This document shows positions 49,009 through 57,933 of a DNA stretch of 64,000 nt, piece after piece. Within the stretch, counting starts at the first letter, position 1. Every line of letters begins with the position of its first letter. Both the position numbers and the translations under genes were made by a program. This DNA is from Planctomycetota bacterium (GTDB lineage: Bacteria > Planctomycetota > J058): positions 1 to 64,000 of the forward strand of contig JAMLIC010000014.1 of NCBI GenBank assembly GCA_023954375.1, read 5' to 3'. The notes under the pieces are model-generated. The model was not told the origin of the DNA and ran no database searches. It was given only the letters and a program-made list of their open reading frames with translations.

Positions 49009-49022
49009 GTCGCTCCGGCCCG

Positions 49023-51710
49023 CTACCGGCCCGGCGTGGCCGGGGCGGCCGCGCCGAGCGAGGCCAGCGCCTCGCGCACGTGGACGCGCCCGCCGCTCTC
49101 CTCGGCCAGGGTCCGGTAGACCGCGTCGAGCGCGGTCAGCTGGTCGGCGCGCGCCGCCGCCTCGCGGCTCCCCGCGGGGCCCCCCCCCGGCCCGAGGACG
49201 TAGACGACGTGGATGGCGACGGCGCGCGTGGCGTTGAGCCCGCGCGCGGCGCGCAGGAGCTCGGCCGCCTCGCCCGACCCGACCGAGCGGATGGGCGGGC
49301 CGCACACGAGCAGGTGCACGACCTCCACCGCCGGGTCGTCGATCGCCTGCTTGAGCGCCTTCCACACGTCGCGGGCGGGCGACGTCGCGAGGCCGCCGAC
49401 GAACCCGTCCGCGGCGGCGCGCTGGCGCTCGTCGAGGGCCTGGGCGGTCGACTGCCAGCTCCGCCCGCCGGTCGTGATCACGTTGCCCTTCGCGCCGGCC
49501 TGCCCGAGCGCCTTGAGCGCCCGCTGCACCTCGGCCACGGCCGCGCCGAGGCGCGTGACGGGCTGCGGGGGCGCGGGCTGCTCGTCCTTGCCGCGCGCGC
49601 GGCCGCCGCGGCCGCCGTCCTGCTTCTTGTCCGGCTCGGGCGGCGCGGGCGGCGTCCAGAAGACCGTGTCCATGTCGCGCTGCGTGTCGACGATCAGCGC
49701 CACCCCGCCGGCGACGAACCGCTGGGGCAGGAAGGCGCCGTCGACGGTGTCCAGGCCGGCGGCGGAGGGCGCGGGCTGCTCCGAGGCGGCGGCGAGGGCC
49801 GTCTTCGCGTGGAAGTCGGCCAGGCCGCCGAGGCCGCGCGCGGCGCGCGCCAGCCGCCCTTGCTGGGCGGCCAGCTCGGCGGCGGGCCGGCGCGCGAGGA
49901 GCGACCAGGCGACCCGCGCGGCGTCGGGCGAGAGGCCGCCGAGGGCGTCGACGAGCCCCGCCGTGGCGTTCGCGCTGGGCGAGCGGCCGACGGCGGTCAG
50001 GAGGAGGAGCTGGACCGCCGGGTCGCGCTCCTCCTTGGCGGCGGCGATCAGGGCGTCCTGCGCGCCCGGGTCGGCGTTGCGCGCGAGCCCCCGCACCACC
50101 GCCTGCTGCACGCCGAAGGCGCCGCCGCGGGTGACCTCGAGCAGCGGCGGCAGGACCTTCCGGTCGGGGCAGGCGGCCACGTCCTCGATGAAGGTCTCCG
50201 CCGCCGCGTCGGCGCGCTCGGCCGCCTCGCGCAGGGCGGCGCGGATCGTGGCCACGTCGCGCGTGGTCACGGGCTTGGTCAGGTCGACCGGGAACTTCTT
50301 CTCCTCGGCGGCGGCCGGCTTGCCCGGCTCCGTCGCCGGCGTCGGGCGGCCCATGGCCAGCCGGAAGACCTGTCCGCCGCCCGCCTGCGCGATCGCCTCG
50401 CAGTAGGCCGCGAAGGCGCCCTCGGCCTCGCCGCGGGCCTGGCGGCCGCGCTCGTCGGTGGGCTCGACCGCCGGCGCCAGGGTGAGCTGGGTCACGTTGA
50501 TGGCGATGTCGCGCCCCCAGAGGAGGTCGGCCAGCGCCTCGCGCAGCTCGTCGGTCCCGGCCGCGCCGCGCCCCTCGGGCCCGCCGCAGAGGAACACGTG
50601 GACCGCCTGCGGCGGCGGGCTGAGCTCGAGCACCCGGCGCAGGGCGCCCAGGGCGTCGCGCCCCCGGTCGGCCGGCGCCCGCTCGAGGAAGCCCGCGGCG
50701 TCGGCCTTCGCCTTGTCGGACTTCAGGGCGGCGAAGCCGTCGCCGTGCGCCCGCAGCGCCCCCGGCCCGGCGAAGCGGAGCAGGTGGACGGCGGGGGCGT
50801 CCCCGAGGTCCTTCATCACGTCGCGCACGGCCCGGACCGCCACGTCGTGGGCCGAGACGGGCGGGGGCGGCTCGGCCGCCTTCGGCTCCTGGCCGCGGCG
50901 CGGCGGGCGCGCCGGGCGGCGCGCGCCGGCGTCGTCGGCCGCGCCGGCGGCGGCCTCCTCCTGCGCCTCGGGCGTGACCAGCGGGTCGCCGAACGCGCGC
51001 TCGCCGGCGGCCTGGCTGACGTCGAGCAGGAACGCCACCCGGTCGTAGGGGTAGCGCTCGAGGAGCCCCGCCAGCGTCGCCCCGGGCTCCTGGAAGCCCT
51101 CCGGCCGCGTGCCCGTGAGGGCCTCGAGCGCGCGCGCGGCGGCCCAGCGGACGACGACCGCGTCGTCCTTGAGGGCGCGGCCGAGCGGCCCCTCGGCCGT
51201 GGCGCGCGCCTCCTCCCCGCGGGCGCCCAGCGCGGCGGCCGCGGCGGCGCGCGCGTCGGCGTCGCGGTCGCGCAGCGCCCGGACGAAGGCCATCGTGACC
51301 TCGGGCGCGGGGTTGGCGCGCAGGGCGCGCGCGAGGAGGTGCTTCGTCGTCCCCTGCGCGCCGTCGTAGGCCTTGATGAGCTCCCGCGTGGCGCGGGCGT
51401 CGCGCACGCGCGTCAGCGCCTCGTGGGCCGGCGCGGCGATCACACGCCGCCGGCTGGAGAGCGCGCCCAGGAGGGCCTCGGTCGCCTTCGCCTCGTTCTC
51501 GCCCACGAGCTTGCCCGCGGCCTCGTGCAGGGCGGCGGCGGCCTTCTTGCTCGCCTCCGGGTCGCGGCCGCGGTCCGCCTCGACCTCGGCCAGCGCCTGG
51601 TCGTAGGCCTTCTTCAGCTCGCGCCACTCGCGCTCGCCCGCGTGGGCGGCGGGCGCCAGGGCGAGGAGCAACGAGAGCCAGCCGGCGGACCGGCGCGCGG
51701 AGCGGTGCAT
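49023..51710 (-). CDS. Secreted HEAT-repeat protein with two VWA-like domains
   Basis: An 895-aa protein; ATG at 51710 follows GGAGG at five bases. Signal peptide at residues 1-24 (ends AHA-GE). Residues about 25-205 and 455-600 have HEAT-like helix pairs. Two regions resemble von Willebrand A domains: VAFLLDVSQAAG (about 225) ending VHLLRF, and VALIVDTQRDMDTVFW (about 660) with VVHLLVCGPP. The metal-ion-dependent DxSxS motif is degenerate (DVSQA, DTQRD). Lys/Pro-rich insert about residues 690-720. It probably mediates periplasmic protein contacts. Gene pair with the FGE-domain protein. Confidence 0.65.
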   Translation of the reverse strand: MHRSARRSAGWLSLLLALAPAAHAGEREWRELKKAYDQALAEVEADRGRDPEASKKAAAALHEAAGKLVGENEAKATEALLGALSSRRRVIAAPAHEALTRVRDARATRELIKAYDGAQGTTKHLLARALRANPAPEVTMAFVRALRDRDADARAAAAAALGARGEEARATAEGPLGRALKDDAVVVRWAAARALEALTGTRPEGFQEPGATLAGLLERYPYDRVAFLLDVSQAAGERAFGDPLVTPEAQEEAAAGAADDAGARRPARPPRRGQEPKAAEPPPPVSAHDVAVRAVRDVMKDLGDAPAVHLLRFAGPGALRAHGDGFAALKSDKAKADAAGFLERAPADRGRDALGALRRVLELSPPPQAVHVFLCGGPEGRGAAGTDELREALADLLWGRDIAINVTQLTLAPAVEPTDERGRQARGEAEGAFAAYCEAIAQAGGGQVFRLAMGRPTPATEPGKPAAAEEKKFPVDLTKPVTTRDVATIRAALREAAERADAAAETFIEDVAACPDRKVLPPLLEVTRGGAFGVQQAVVRGLARNADPGAQDALIAAAKEERDPAVQLLLLTAVGRSPSANATAGLVDALGGLSPDAARVAWSLLARRPAAELAAQQGRLARAARGLGGLADFHAKTALAAASEQPAPSAAGLDTVDGAFLPQRFVAGGVALIVDTQRDMDTVFWTPPAPPEPDKKQDGGRGGRARGKDEQPAPPQPVTRLGAAVAEVQRALKALGQAGAKGNVITTGGRSWQSTAQALDERQRAAADGFVGGLATSPARDVWKALKQAIDDPAVEVVHLLVCGPPIRSVGSGEAAELLRAARGLNATRAVAIHVVYVLGPGGGPAGSREAAARADQLTALDAVYRTLAEESGGRVHVREALASLGAAAPATPGR

Positions 51711-51778
51711 GGGGGCCTCCCTGTGCGCGGCGCTCGATCTTACGCGCTGGGCGGGCCCGGAGGTAGCGCGCTCGGAGG

Positions 51779-54325
51779 CTACCTGACGCCGAGGACGTCG
51801 AGGCCGACGGAGCCGATGCGCAGCTCGCCCACCTCGTTGCGGAAGCGGACGAGGACGGTCCCGGAGCTCGGGTCGACGAGGTCGTCGGGCTTGAGCTCGG
51901 CCGGCGCCTTCGGGCCGGGGACGGTCCAGACCCGGTGGTCCTCCTCGCGGTCCGCGTCGGTCTGCGCGGTGGCCACGAGCCACCCGCGGCGGCTGAAGTC
52001 GTAGACGTCGACGTACGACTTGATGTGCGGCGCCCAGCCGGGCACCTGCCAGCGCACCTTGAGGAGCGAGAGGCGCAGCGGCGCGTGCTCGCTGCTGGGC
52101 AGGCTCCAGCAGTAGGTCACCTCGGCCGACTCGCCGAGGCTGCCGGCGCCGAGCGTCGGGGGCGCGCCGGTGATCCCGTCGACGGGGACCCAGTCCTCCT
52201 CGCGCGGGGGGAGGGCGAGCACGCGCGGCTCGAGCCAGTGGAGGGTCAGGGGCTCGCCGACGGGGTGGCGCGCCTGGCCCTCGACGACGACGAGCTGCCG
52301 GGCGAGCGTCGGCGCGCCCGTGCCCTCGACGACGACGCCGCCGGGGTCGGCGTTGGCCCAGGCGACGAAGAGGACGGGGAAGCGGTCGGGGGAGGACGGG
52401 ACGCGCCGCAGGCGGTGGACGAGCGTGGCCAGGATGCGGCGCCGGGCGGAGCCGCCGTAGGGGTCGCCCCGGAGGCCGACGCCCAGGTCGCGGCCGTAGT
52501 AGACGGGCGGGTAGCCGGCGCGGGCGTCGTGGGTGATCGCCTGGAGGAGCGCGAGCGGGTCGGTGCGCTGGGGCTCGAGGCGCTGGAGCGCCTTGCCCAC
52601 CTCGGCGCTCTCGCCCGGGGCGAGCGGCGCCGAGAGCTCGACGAACCCGCCCGGCGTGAGGAGGAGCGGGCCCTCGAGGGTCAGGGCGCTGCGGTTGTGC
52701 ACCGCCCCGCGGAGGACCGTCCCCTCGAGGCGCAGCTCGAGCCCGACCGCGCCGAGGTCCTGCGCGCGGAGGCTGCGGAAGCGGCGGAGCGACCAGGTGG
52801 CGACCGTGAGCCCCTCGAGGCGGGCGCCGGCCGGGTCGTCGACGATCCGGCCCTCGCGGCCCGACGGCTCCTCGGCGATCGGCCCGACGACGGCCCCGGC
52901 CGGGCCGACGGCGCTCGTGAGCGCCTGGCTGGTCGAGTAGTAGCCGGTCATGACGTCGACGCGCGCGCGGCCGGCGGTCGTCGGGAGCTCGACGACGGCC
53001 ACCTGCGTGACCATGTCCTCGCTCCCCTTGTAGATGCGGCCGATCGTGTAGAAGGCCCCGCCGAAGGCGAGGACGACGCAGGCGGCGATCGGCTGGGAGA
53101 GGTGCAGGCGCCGGCGCCGGGAGAGCAGCGAGAAGTTGAGCGGGCTGACGAGCGCGACGTAGAGGAGGAGCAGCGGGGCGATGACCAGCGCCGAGGGGGG
53201 CGTGAGCGTCGCGAGCGCCTCGGAGAGGTTGAGCTGCAGCTCCTCGAGGGGCGGCGCCACCATGGGCATGTCGGACTTGGTGTGCAGCTCCGCGCGGGGC
53301 GGGCGGAGCAGGGCGCCGCCGAAGGTGGGGACCGCCCTCCAGCTGCGCAGGGGGGCGGCGTCGAGGGGGAAGGCCAGGTAGGTGACCCAGCCCGCGCCGC
53401 GGCGCCCGCGGACGACGAGCGGGGCGTCGGGCTGGCCGGCGAGGACCTCCGCGCCCGGGGCCGGCACGACGTCGTCGCACAGGACGCGCTCGTCGCCCGG
53501 CCAGGGCAGGCGGCCGCGGCCGAGGCTGCGCAGGCCGACGAGCGAGCGCTCGACGGCGCGGTCGGGGCCGCCGGGCCGCTCGACCGGGAGCAGCGGCCGG
53601 AGCTCGAGCGGCAGGGCGCGGCGGCCCGAGAAGGCGACGATCAGGTCGCCGCCGGCCTCGACCCACTCGATGAGCGCGCTGGCGCGGTCGGGCGGGAGGT
53701 CGCCTGGCTCGAGGTCGGTGACGACCACGGCGTCGAAGGGGTCGAAGCCGGCGATGTGGTCGGGGAGCGCGCTCACGTCGGCGCGCACGGCCTCCGTGCG
53801 CCACACGCGGCGCGGGCCGGGCACGAGGGCGGCGCGGAAGACCCGCAGCGCCTCCTCGGACTCCAGCGACGAGACGACGAGCACCAGGGCGTCGCGCTGG
53901 TGGACCTGGAGCTCGGGGAAGACGGCCGGCGGCGCGGGCCCCTCGTCGGGCTCGAAGAGCACGCACAGGCGCCGGGCGGGCTCGTTCTCCTGGCAGTAGT
54001 AGTAGACGGTCTCGGCGCGGCGGCCCGCGCGGGGGAGCGTCACGCGGCGCTCGTAGAACAGGCGCTGCTCGGCCCTGCTGTCGCCCGCCGCCGCGCCGCG
54101 GTAGGCGCGGAGGACGCCGGTCACCTCGCGGGGGGCGTCGTTCTCGAGCAGGACGCGCACGGTCGCGAAGGCGCGGGGGCGGGCGCGGACGATCGGGCCG
54201 CCGACGCCCCCCGCCGTGACCCTGACGGTGGCCGCCGGGCCCTGGGCCGGCGCGGACCCCGCCGCCGCGAGGAGCCCCGCCACGACCAGCGCCGCCGTCC
54301 GGACCCTCGCCGCCCACCTGCCCAT
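51779..54325 (-). CDS. Membrane protein with DUF4350/GATase-like exported domain
   Basis: An 848-aa protein. Signal peptide at residues 1-28. Residues about 30-340 contain an alpha/beta segment that reads like a glutamine-amidotransferase-like fold (FDAVVVTDLEPGDL and LIEWVEAGGDLIVAFSG) without a catalytic Cys. Two transmembrane helices follow (ALVIAPLLLLYVALVSPLNF; PIAACVVLAFGGAFYTIG), separated by an Arg-rich loop. The C-terminal half is beta-rich. This architecture is common in Planctomycetota gene clusters for aerotolerance-type (Bat-like) proteins. Precise role unknown. It is transcribed toward, but 68 bases apart from, the HEAT/VWA-like gene. Confidence 0.6.
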   Translation of the reverse strand: MGRWAARVRTAALVVAGLLAAAGSAPAQGPAATVRVTAGGVGGPIVRARPRAFATVRVLLENDAPREVTGVLRAYRGAAAGDSRAEQRLFYERRVTLPRAGRRAETVYYYCQENEPARRLCVLFEPDEGPAPPAVFPELQVHQRDALVLVVSSLESEEALRVFRAALVPGPRRVWRTEAVRADVSALPDHIAGFDPFDAVVVTDLEPGDLPPDRASALIEWVEAGGDLIVAFSGRRALPLELRPLLPVERPGGPDRAVERSLVGLRSLGRGRLPWPGDERVLCDDVVPAPGAEVLAGQPDAPLVVRGRRGAGWVTYLAFPLDAAPLRSWRAVPTFGGALLRPPRAELHTKSDMPMVAPPLEELQLNLSEALATLTPPSALVIAPLLLLYVALVSPLNFSLLSRRRRLHLSQPIAACVVLAFGGAFYTIGRIYKGSEDMVTQVAVVELPTTAGRARVDVMTGYYSTSQALTSAVGPAGAVVGPIAEEPSGREGRIVDDPAGARLEGLTVATWSLRRFRSLRAQDLGAVGLELRLEGTVLRGAVHNRSALTLEGPLLLTPGGFVELSAPLAPGESAEVGKALQRLEPQRTDPLALLQAITHDARAGYPPVYYGRDLGVGLRGDPYGGSARRRILATLVHRLRRVPSSPDRFPVLFVAWANADPGGVVVEGTGAPTLARQLVVVEGQARHPVGEPLTLHWLEPRVLALPPREEDWVPVDGITGAPPTLGAGSLGESAEVTYCWSLPSSEHAPLRLSLLKVRWQVPGWAPHIKSYVDVYDFSRRGWLVATAQTDADREEDHRVWTVPGPKAPAELKPDDLVDPSSGTVLVRFRNEVGELRIGSVGLDVLGVR

Positions 54326-54622
54326 GACGCGCTCCGCCCGGGCCGCCGGCCCGCCCCCGTCCTACCGCGCGCGCGGGGGCGGCGCAAACCCGGCGCGCGC
54401 GGGCCGCGGCGCGGGGGACGCCCCGGCGGGCGGCCAGGTATGCCTCGACGGGTAGTGATACAAGGCAGCGGATATATATATCAATATACGGATACCAGGA
54501 TAAATGTACATGGCGGGGGTCGAGCGTCCGCGGGGCCGGGCGCGACGGGTCAGGCGCCCCCACGGGGGCGAGACCACCACGCCCGCGTTGACCGGCCGGC
54601 GGGGCGGACGTAGCCTCGCGGC
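54326..54622. promoter_or_regulatory. Divergent regulatory region with an AT-rich block
   Basis: About 300 bases between divergent genes. Bases 54440-54512 are strikingly AT-rich for this genome and contain the palindrome GATATATATATC (54471-54482). On the minus strand TTGATA and TATCAC are 18 bases apart across this block, a possible promoter for the 51779-54325 gene. The plus-strand promoter at 54588-54616 lies outside the AT-rich block. Confidence 0.5.
54588..54616 (+). promoter_or_regulatory. Leaderless-type promoter of the zinc-ribbon/HEAT gene
   Basis: TTGACC (54588-54593), exactly 17 bases, then TAGCCT (54611-54616), then six bases to the GTG start at 54623. There is no ribosome binding site. 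The geometry places the transcription start at or next to the first codon. Confidence 0.6.
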
Positions 54623-57418
54623 GTGCTCGAGGTGCAGTGCGTCTGTGGCCGCCGGTACTCCGTCCCGGACGACAAGGGCGGCAAGAAGCTGCAGTGCAAG
54701 CGCTGCGGGGCCGTGAACCGGATCCCGCGGCCGCCCGCCCCCGACGCGGACGACGACGTCGTGATCCCGTTCCGGGACCCGGGGCTCGACGACGACGGCC
54801 TCGGGGGGGGCGACCTGGACCTCGTCGCGCCGCCGGCCCCGCCGCCGCTCGACATCCGCGACCCGCTGCGCCGCTGCCCCAGCTGCGGGTTCCAGGACGA
54901 GGCGACGGTGCTCCTCTGCGTGCGCTGCGGCTACGACTTCCGCAGCGGGCGGCGGCTCGAGGACGCCCACGAGCGCGAGGAGCGCAGCGGCCGGCAGCGG
55001 GCCGTGAGCGAGACCGCGACCGAGGTCGAGCGCCTGTCGGGGTTGGCCTGGGCGGCGCTCACGCCGCTCGGGCTCGTGCTCGGCCCCTACCTCCTGGTGC
55101 GTGGGCTGGGGCTCGAGCGCCAGGCCCGGGCCCTCCTCGGCCGCGAGGCGGCCGCGCTCCACCGCGTGCGCACGCTCGGCCTCGTGGGGCTCGTGGGCTG
55201 GGTCCTGGCCCTGGGGGCGCTGGGGGTCGTGGCGGTCCGCCGCGGGCAGGCGGGGCAGGGGGGCGTCGACGCCGAGTGCCGGGCGCGGCTCGAGCGGGTC
55301 GGGGCCGCCCTGCGGGCGCGGCTCGAGGCCGAGCGCCGCTTCCCGCCCGCCGGCAGCGACTGGGAGCGCGGCCTCGAGGCGCTGGTGGGGAAGGGGAGCC
55401 CCGACCTGAGCTGCCCGGTCGGCGGGGACCTGTACCCCTTCCGCCGGCGGGCGACGGCGGACCTCGTCACGCCCCAGGCGGACGACGGCTACCTGGTCGC
55501 CTGGGAGCGCGAGCCCCACGTCGATGGCGGCGGGCTCCTCGTCTACAGGGCCCTGCGGCTCGACGGGCGGGTCGAGACGTTCGCGTCGCGCGCCGAGCTG
55601 GAGGAGGCCTCCCGGCGCCCGCCCTTCGCCGCGGTGGCGGCGCCGCCGCCCGAGCAGCCCCCGCCGGGGCCCGGGGCAGGGCAGGGGACCCCGCCGCCGC
55701 CGACCCGCCCGGCCGACCGGCTGGAGGCGGCGCGGCAGAGCTTCATGGCCTACGCGGGGAGCGTCGACGACATGGACCCGACGTTCACGGAGGGCGTGGC
55801 GATCGACCCCGAGTTCTTCACCGAGCGCGTCGGGGTGCCGCCCGAGGAGCTCCTGCCGCTCCTCCTGGGGGCGCCGGAGCCGGAGGTGCGCACGCAGGCG
55901 GCGCGGATGGCGGCCCGCGTGGCGCTCCCGCGGGACCTGTCGCTGCAGCTGGCGCGCCGCGCCGTGAAGGACGACGACCCCGAGGTCCGCGTCGGGGGCG
56001 CCGTGGCCCTGCACCGGCACGGCGACGAGGGCTGGCTGCCGGTGATGGCCGCGCTCGCCGAGGAGGCGCTCGACGAGGAGACGCGCGGCCTGGCGAGCGC
56101 CTGGATCGCGCGCGAGGCGCTCCGGGGTGTGGCCGAGGTGCGCAAGCTGCTCGAGTTCGGCGCGCGCCTCCGCCACCGGACGGGCGCGAAGGGGGCGGAC
56201 GCCATGGTCCGCCTCCCGGCGGGTGCGCTGCCTCACGTCGTGGCGCTGCTGACCGACCAGGCGGTCCGGCGCGAGGCCCTCGCCACGATCTACACGGCCG
56301 GGGAGGAGGCGCTGCCGGCGCTGCTCGCGGAGCTCGGGCCCGAGCGGCCGCGCGACGCGCGGCAGGCGGCGCTGGGCGCCCTCGACACGCTGCGGGTGCG
56401 AGGCGCGCTGCCCCTGGAGGAGTACCTGCGCCTCGTGGACGAGGAGCTCGACCCGGACGTGCGGTCGCTGGCCGTGACGGAGCTGGCGGGGCAGGGGGGC
56501 GACCCGCCCGTCGCGCTGCTGGAGTGGGCGCTGGCCGCCCTGCGCCGCGGGGCCCAGGGGAGCCTGCACGCGCAGTGCGAGCGGGTGATCGTCCGCGCCG
56601 GGCTCGGCCCGGCCGGCGAGGCCTCGCTCGAGCGGATGATCGCCGACCTGTCGCGGGAGGGCGACCGGGGCCGGCTCCTGCACGTCCTGCGCACCGGGCC
56701 CGCCCGGCTCTCGGACGAGCGGATCGACCGGCTGCTCGCGGCGCGCTGGGACAAGGTCCCCGACGCGGCGACGCGCGTGGAGCTGGTGCGGCTCCTGCAG
56801 GAGCGGCCGCACGAGGGCGCGCAGCGCGTGCTCCTCGTCGCCGCGCAGGACGCGGCCGAGGAGGTGCGGATCGAGGCGGCGCGCGCCCTGCGCGAGGCCG
56901 TCGCCGTGCGCGGGCCGGAGCTCCGGCGCGAGGCCGCGCGCATCGTGGGGCAGCGCCTGCGGGCGGAGAAGTCGCCCCGGGCGATGGAGGGGCTCCTGCT
57001 CCTCGCCGGGACGAGCCTCTACTGCGAGCTCGCGGAGGGGGGCGGGCGGGAGCACCGGTGCCCGGTGGCCCTCACGCGCTCGCTCGAGCAGCTCGCCCGG
57101 AAGGGCGACCGCGCCGCGGTGCGCGCCCTGCGCGGCCACGTCACGGACAAGGTGCTGGAGTTCTTCATCTCCATGCTCGACTCGACGCGCGAGGAGGGCA
57201 TGCGCCAGGAGCTGCTGACCGGGCTGCAGATGATCACGAACGTCGCCTCCGGGGTCGAGGCGGCCGACTGGCGGAAGATGCTGCAGCCGATGCCGCCGCA
57301 CGTGGCGCAGTTCATGGCGGAGCAGGCGGCGTACGAGGCGCATCGCCAGCGGGGCGCGCAGGAGCAGGCGGAGCAGCGGATCCAGCAGCTCCGGCTCGCC
57401 GCCGAGGGGCCGCGCTGA
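54623..57418 (+). CDS. Zinc-ribbon membrane protein with long HEAT-repeat region
   Basis: A 931-aa protein from a GTG (54623) that is six bases from a TAGCCT box. Residues 5-30 hold a CxC...CxxC zinc knuckle (CVCGRRYSVP, CKRCG), and residues 85-105 a second zinc ribbon (CPSCGFQDE, CVRCGYDF). Two transmembrane helices (about 145-165, and 190-212, GLVGLVGWVLALGALGVVAV) precede an exported part. A pilin-like or DUF1559-like segment with a CPVGG is followed by a Pro-rich linker, then HEAT repeats over residues about 405-880 (VRTQAARMAARVALP and VRIEAARALREAV). Probably an envelope scaffold. It is followed after 35 bases by mce. Confidence 0.68.
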   Translation: MLEVQCVCGRRYSVPDDKGGKKLQCKRCGAVNRIPRPPAPDADDDVVIPFRDPGLDDDGLGGGDLDLVAPPAPPPLDIRDPLRRCPSCGFQDEATVLLCVRCGYDFRSGRRLEDAHEREERSGRQRAVSETATEVERLSGLAWAALTPLGLVLGPYLLVRGLGLERQARALLGREAAALHRVRTLGLVGLVGWVLALGALGVVAVRRGQAGQGGVDAECRARLERVGAALRARLEAERRFPPAGSDWERGLEALVGKGSPDLSCPVGGDLYPFRRRATADLVTPQADDGYLVAWEREPHVDGGGLLVYRALRLDGRVETFASRAELEEASRRPPFAAVAAPPPEQPPPGPGAGQGTPPPPTRPADRLEAARQSFMAYAGSVDDMDPTFTEGVAIDPEFFTERVGVPPEELLPLLLGAPEPEVRTQAARMAARVALPRDLSLQLARRAVKDDDPEVRVGGAVALHRHGDEGWLPVMAALAEEALDEETRGLASAWIAREALRGVAEVRKLLEFGARLRHRTGAKGADAMVRLPAGALPHVVALLTDQAVRREALATIYTAGEEALPALLAELGPERPRDARQAALGALDTLRVRGALPLEEYLRLVDEELDPDVRSLAVTELAGQGGDPPVALLEWALAALRRGAQGSLHAQCERVIVRAGLGPAGEASLERMIADLSREGDRGRLLHVLRTGPARLSDERIDRLLAARWDKVPDAATRVELVRLLQERPHEGAQRVLLVAAQDAAEEVRIEAARALREAVAVRGPELRREAARIVGQRLRAEKSPRAMEGLLLLAGTSLYCELAEGGGREHRCPVALTRSLEQLARKGDRAAVRALRGHVTDKVLEFFISMLDSTREEGMRQELLTGLQMITNVASGVEAADWRKMLQPMPPHVAQFMAEQAAYEAHRQRGAQEQAEQRIQQLRLAAEGPR

Positions 57419-57453
57419 CCGGGGCGCTGAGCGGGGCGGAGGAGGCACGGAGC

Positions 57454-57867
57454 ATGGGCGCGCGGATCGACCATCTCGGGATCGCCGTGAAGGACCTGGC
57501 GCGGGCGGAGCCGCTGTTCGCGGCGCTCCTGGGGACGCCGGCGGCGGGGCGCGAGGTCGTGGCCTCGGAGGGCGTCGAGGTGTCGTTCTTCCGGGTGGGG
57601 GAGAGCCGCATCGAGCTCCTCCAGGCGACCGGCCCGGAGAGCCCGATCGCCCGCGCGATCGAGCGCCGGGGCGAGGGCGTCCACCACGTGTGCCTCGCCG
57701 TCGATGACATCGACGCGGAGGTCGCCCGCCTGCGGGGCCTCGGCTTCCAGTTCGTGGGCGACGCCCCCCGCCCGGGGGCGGGCGGGCACCGCGTGGCGTT
57801 CATCCACCCGAAGAGCGCGGGCGGGGTCCTGGTCGAGTTGAGCCAGGCGGGCGAGGGCGGGCACTGA
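57454..57867 (+). CDS. mce: Methylmalonyl-CoA epimerase
   Basis: A 137-aa vicinal-oxygen-chelate protein with the landmarks of methylmalonyl-CoA epimerase: HLGIAVKDL with the first metal His, SRIELLQAT with Glu, EGVHHVCLAVDDIDA with the second His, and VLVELSQ with the last Glu. It interconverts the R and S forms of methylmalonyl-CoA in propionate metabolism, next to a B12-dependent mutase that is not in this window. GGAGGAGG precedes the ATG at about nine bases. Cytoplasmic. Confidence 0.92.
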   Translation: MGARIDHLGIAVKDLARAEPLFAALLGTPAAGREVVASEGVEVSFFRVGESRIELLQATGPESPIARAIERRGEGVHHVCLAVDDIDAEVARLRGLGFQFVGDAPRPGAGGHRVAFIHPKSAGGVLVELSQAGEGGH

Positions 57868-57915
57868 CCCGTGACCGCCCTCGCCGGCCGTGAGGCCTCG
57901 ATCCGCCGCCGAGCG

Positions 57916-57933
57916 TGACGCCCTCCGGCGTCA
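57916..57933. terminator. Hairpin between convergent genes
   Basis: TGACGCC (57916-57922) pairs with GGCGTCA (57927-57933) around CTCC. Its right arm includes the stop codon of the minus-strand zinc-ribbon gene. No T tract on either side. Confidence 0.4.
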
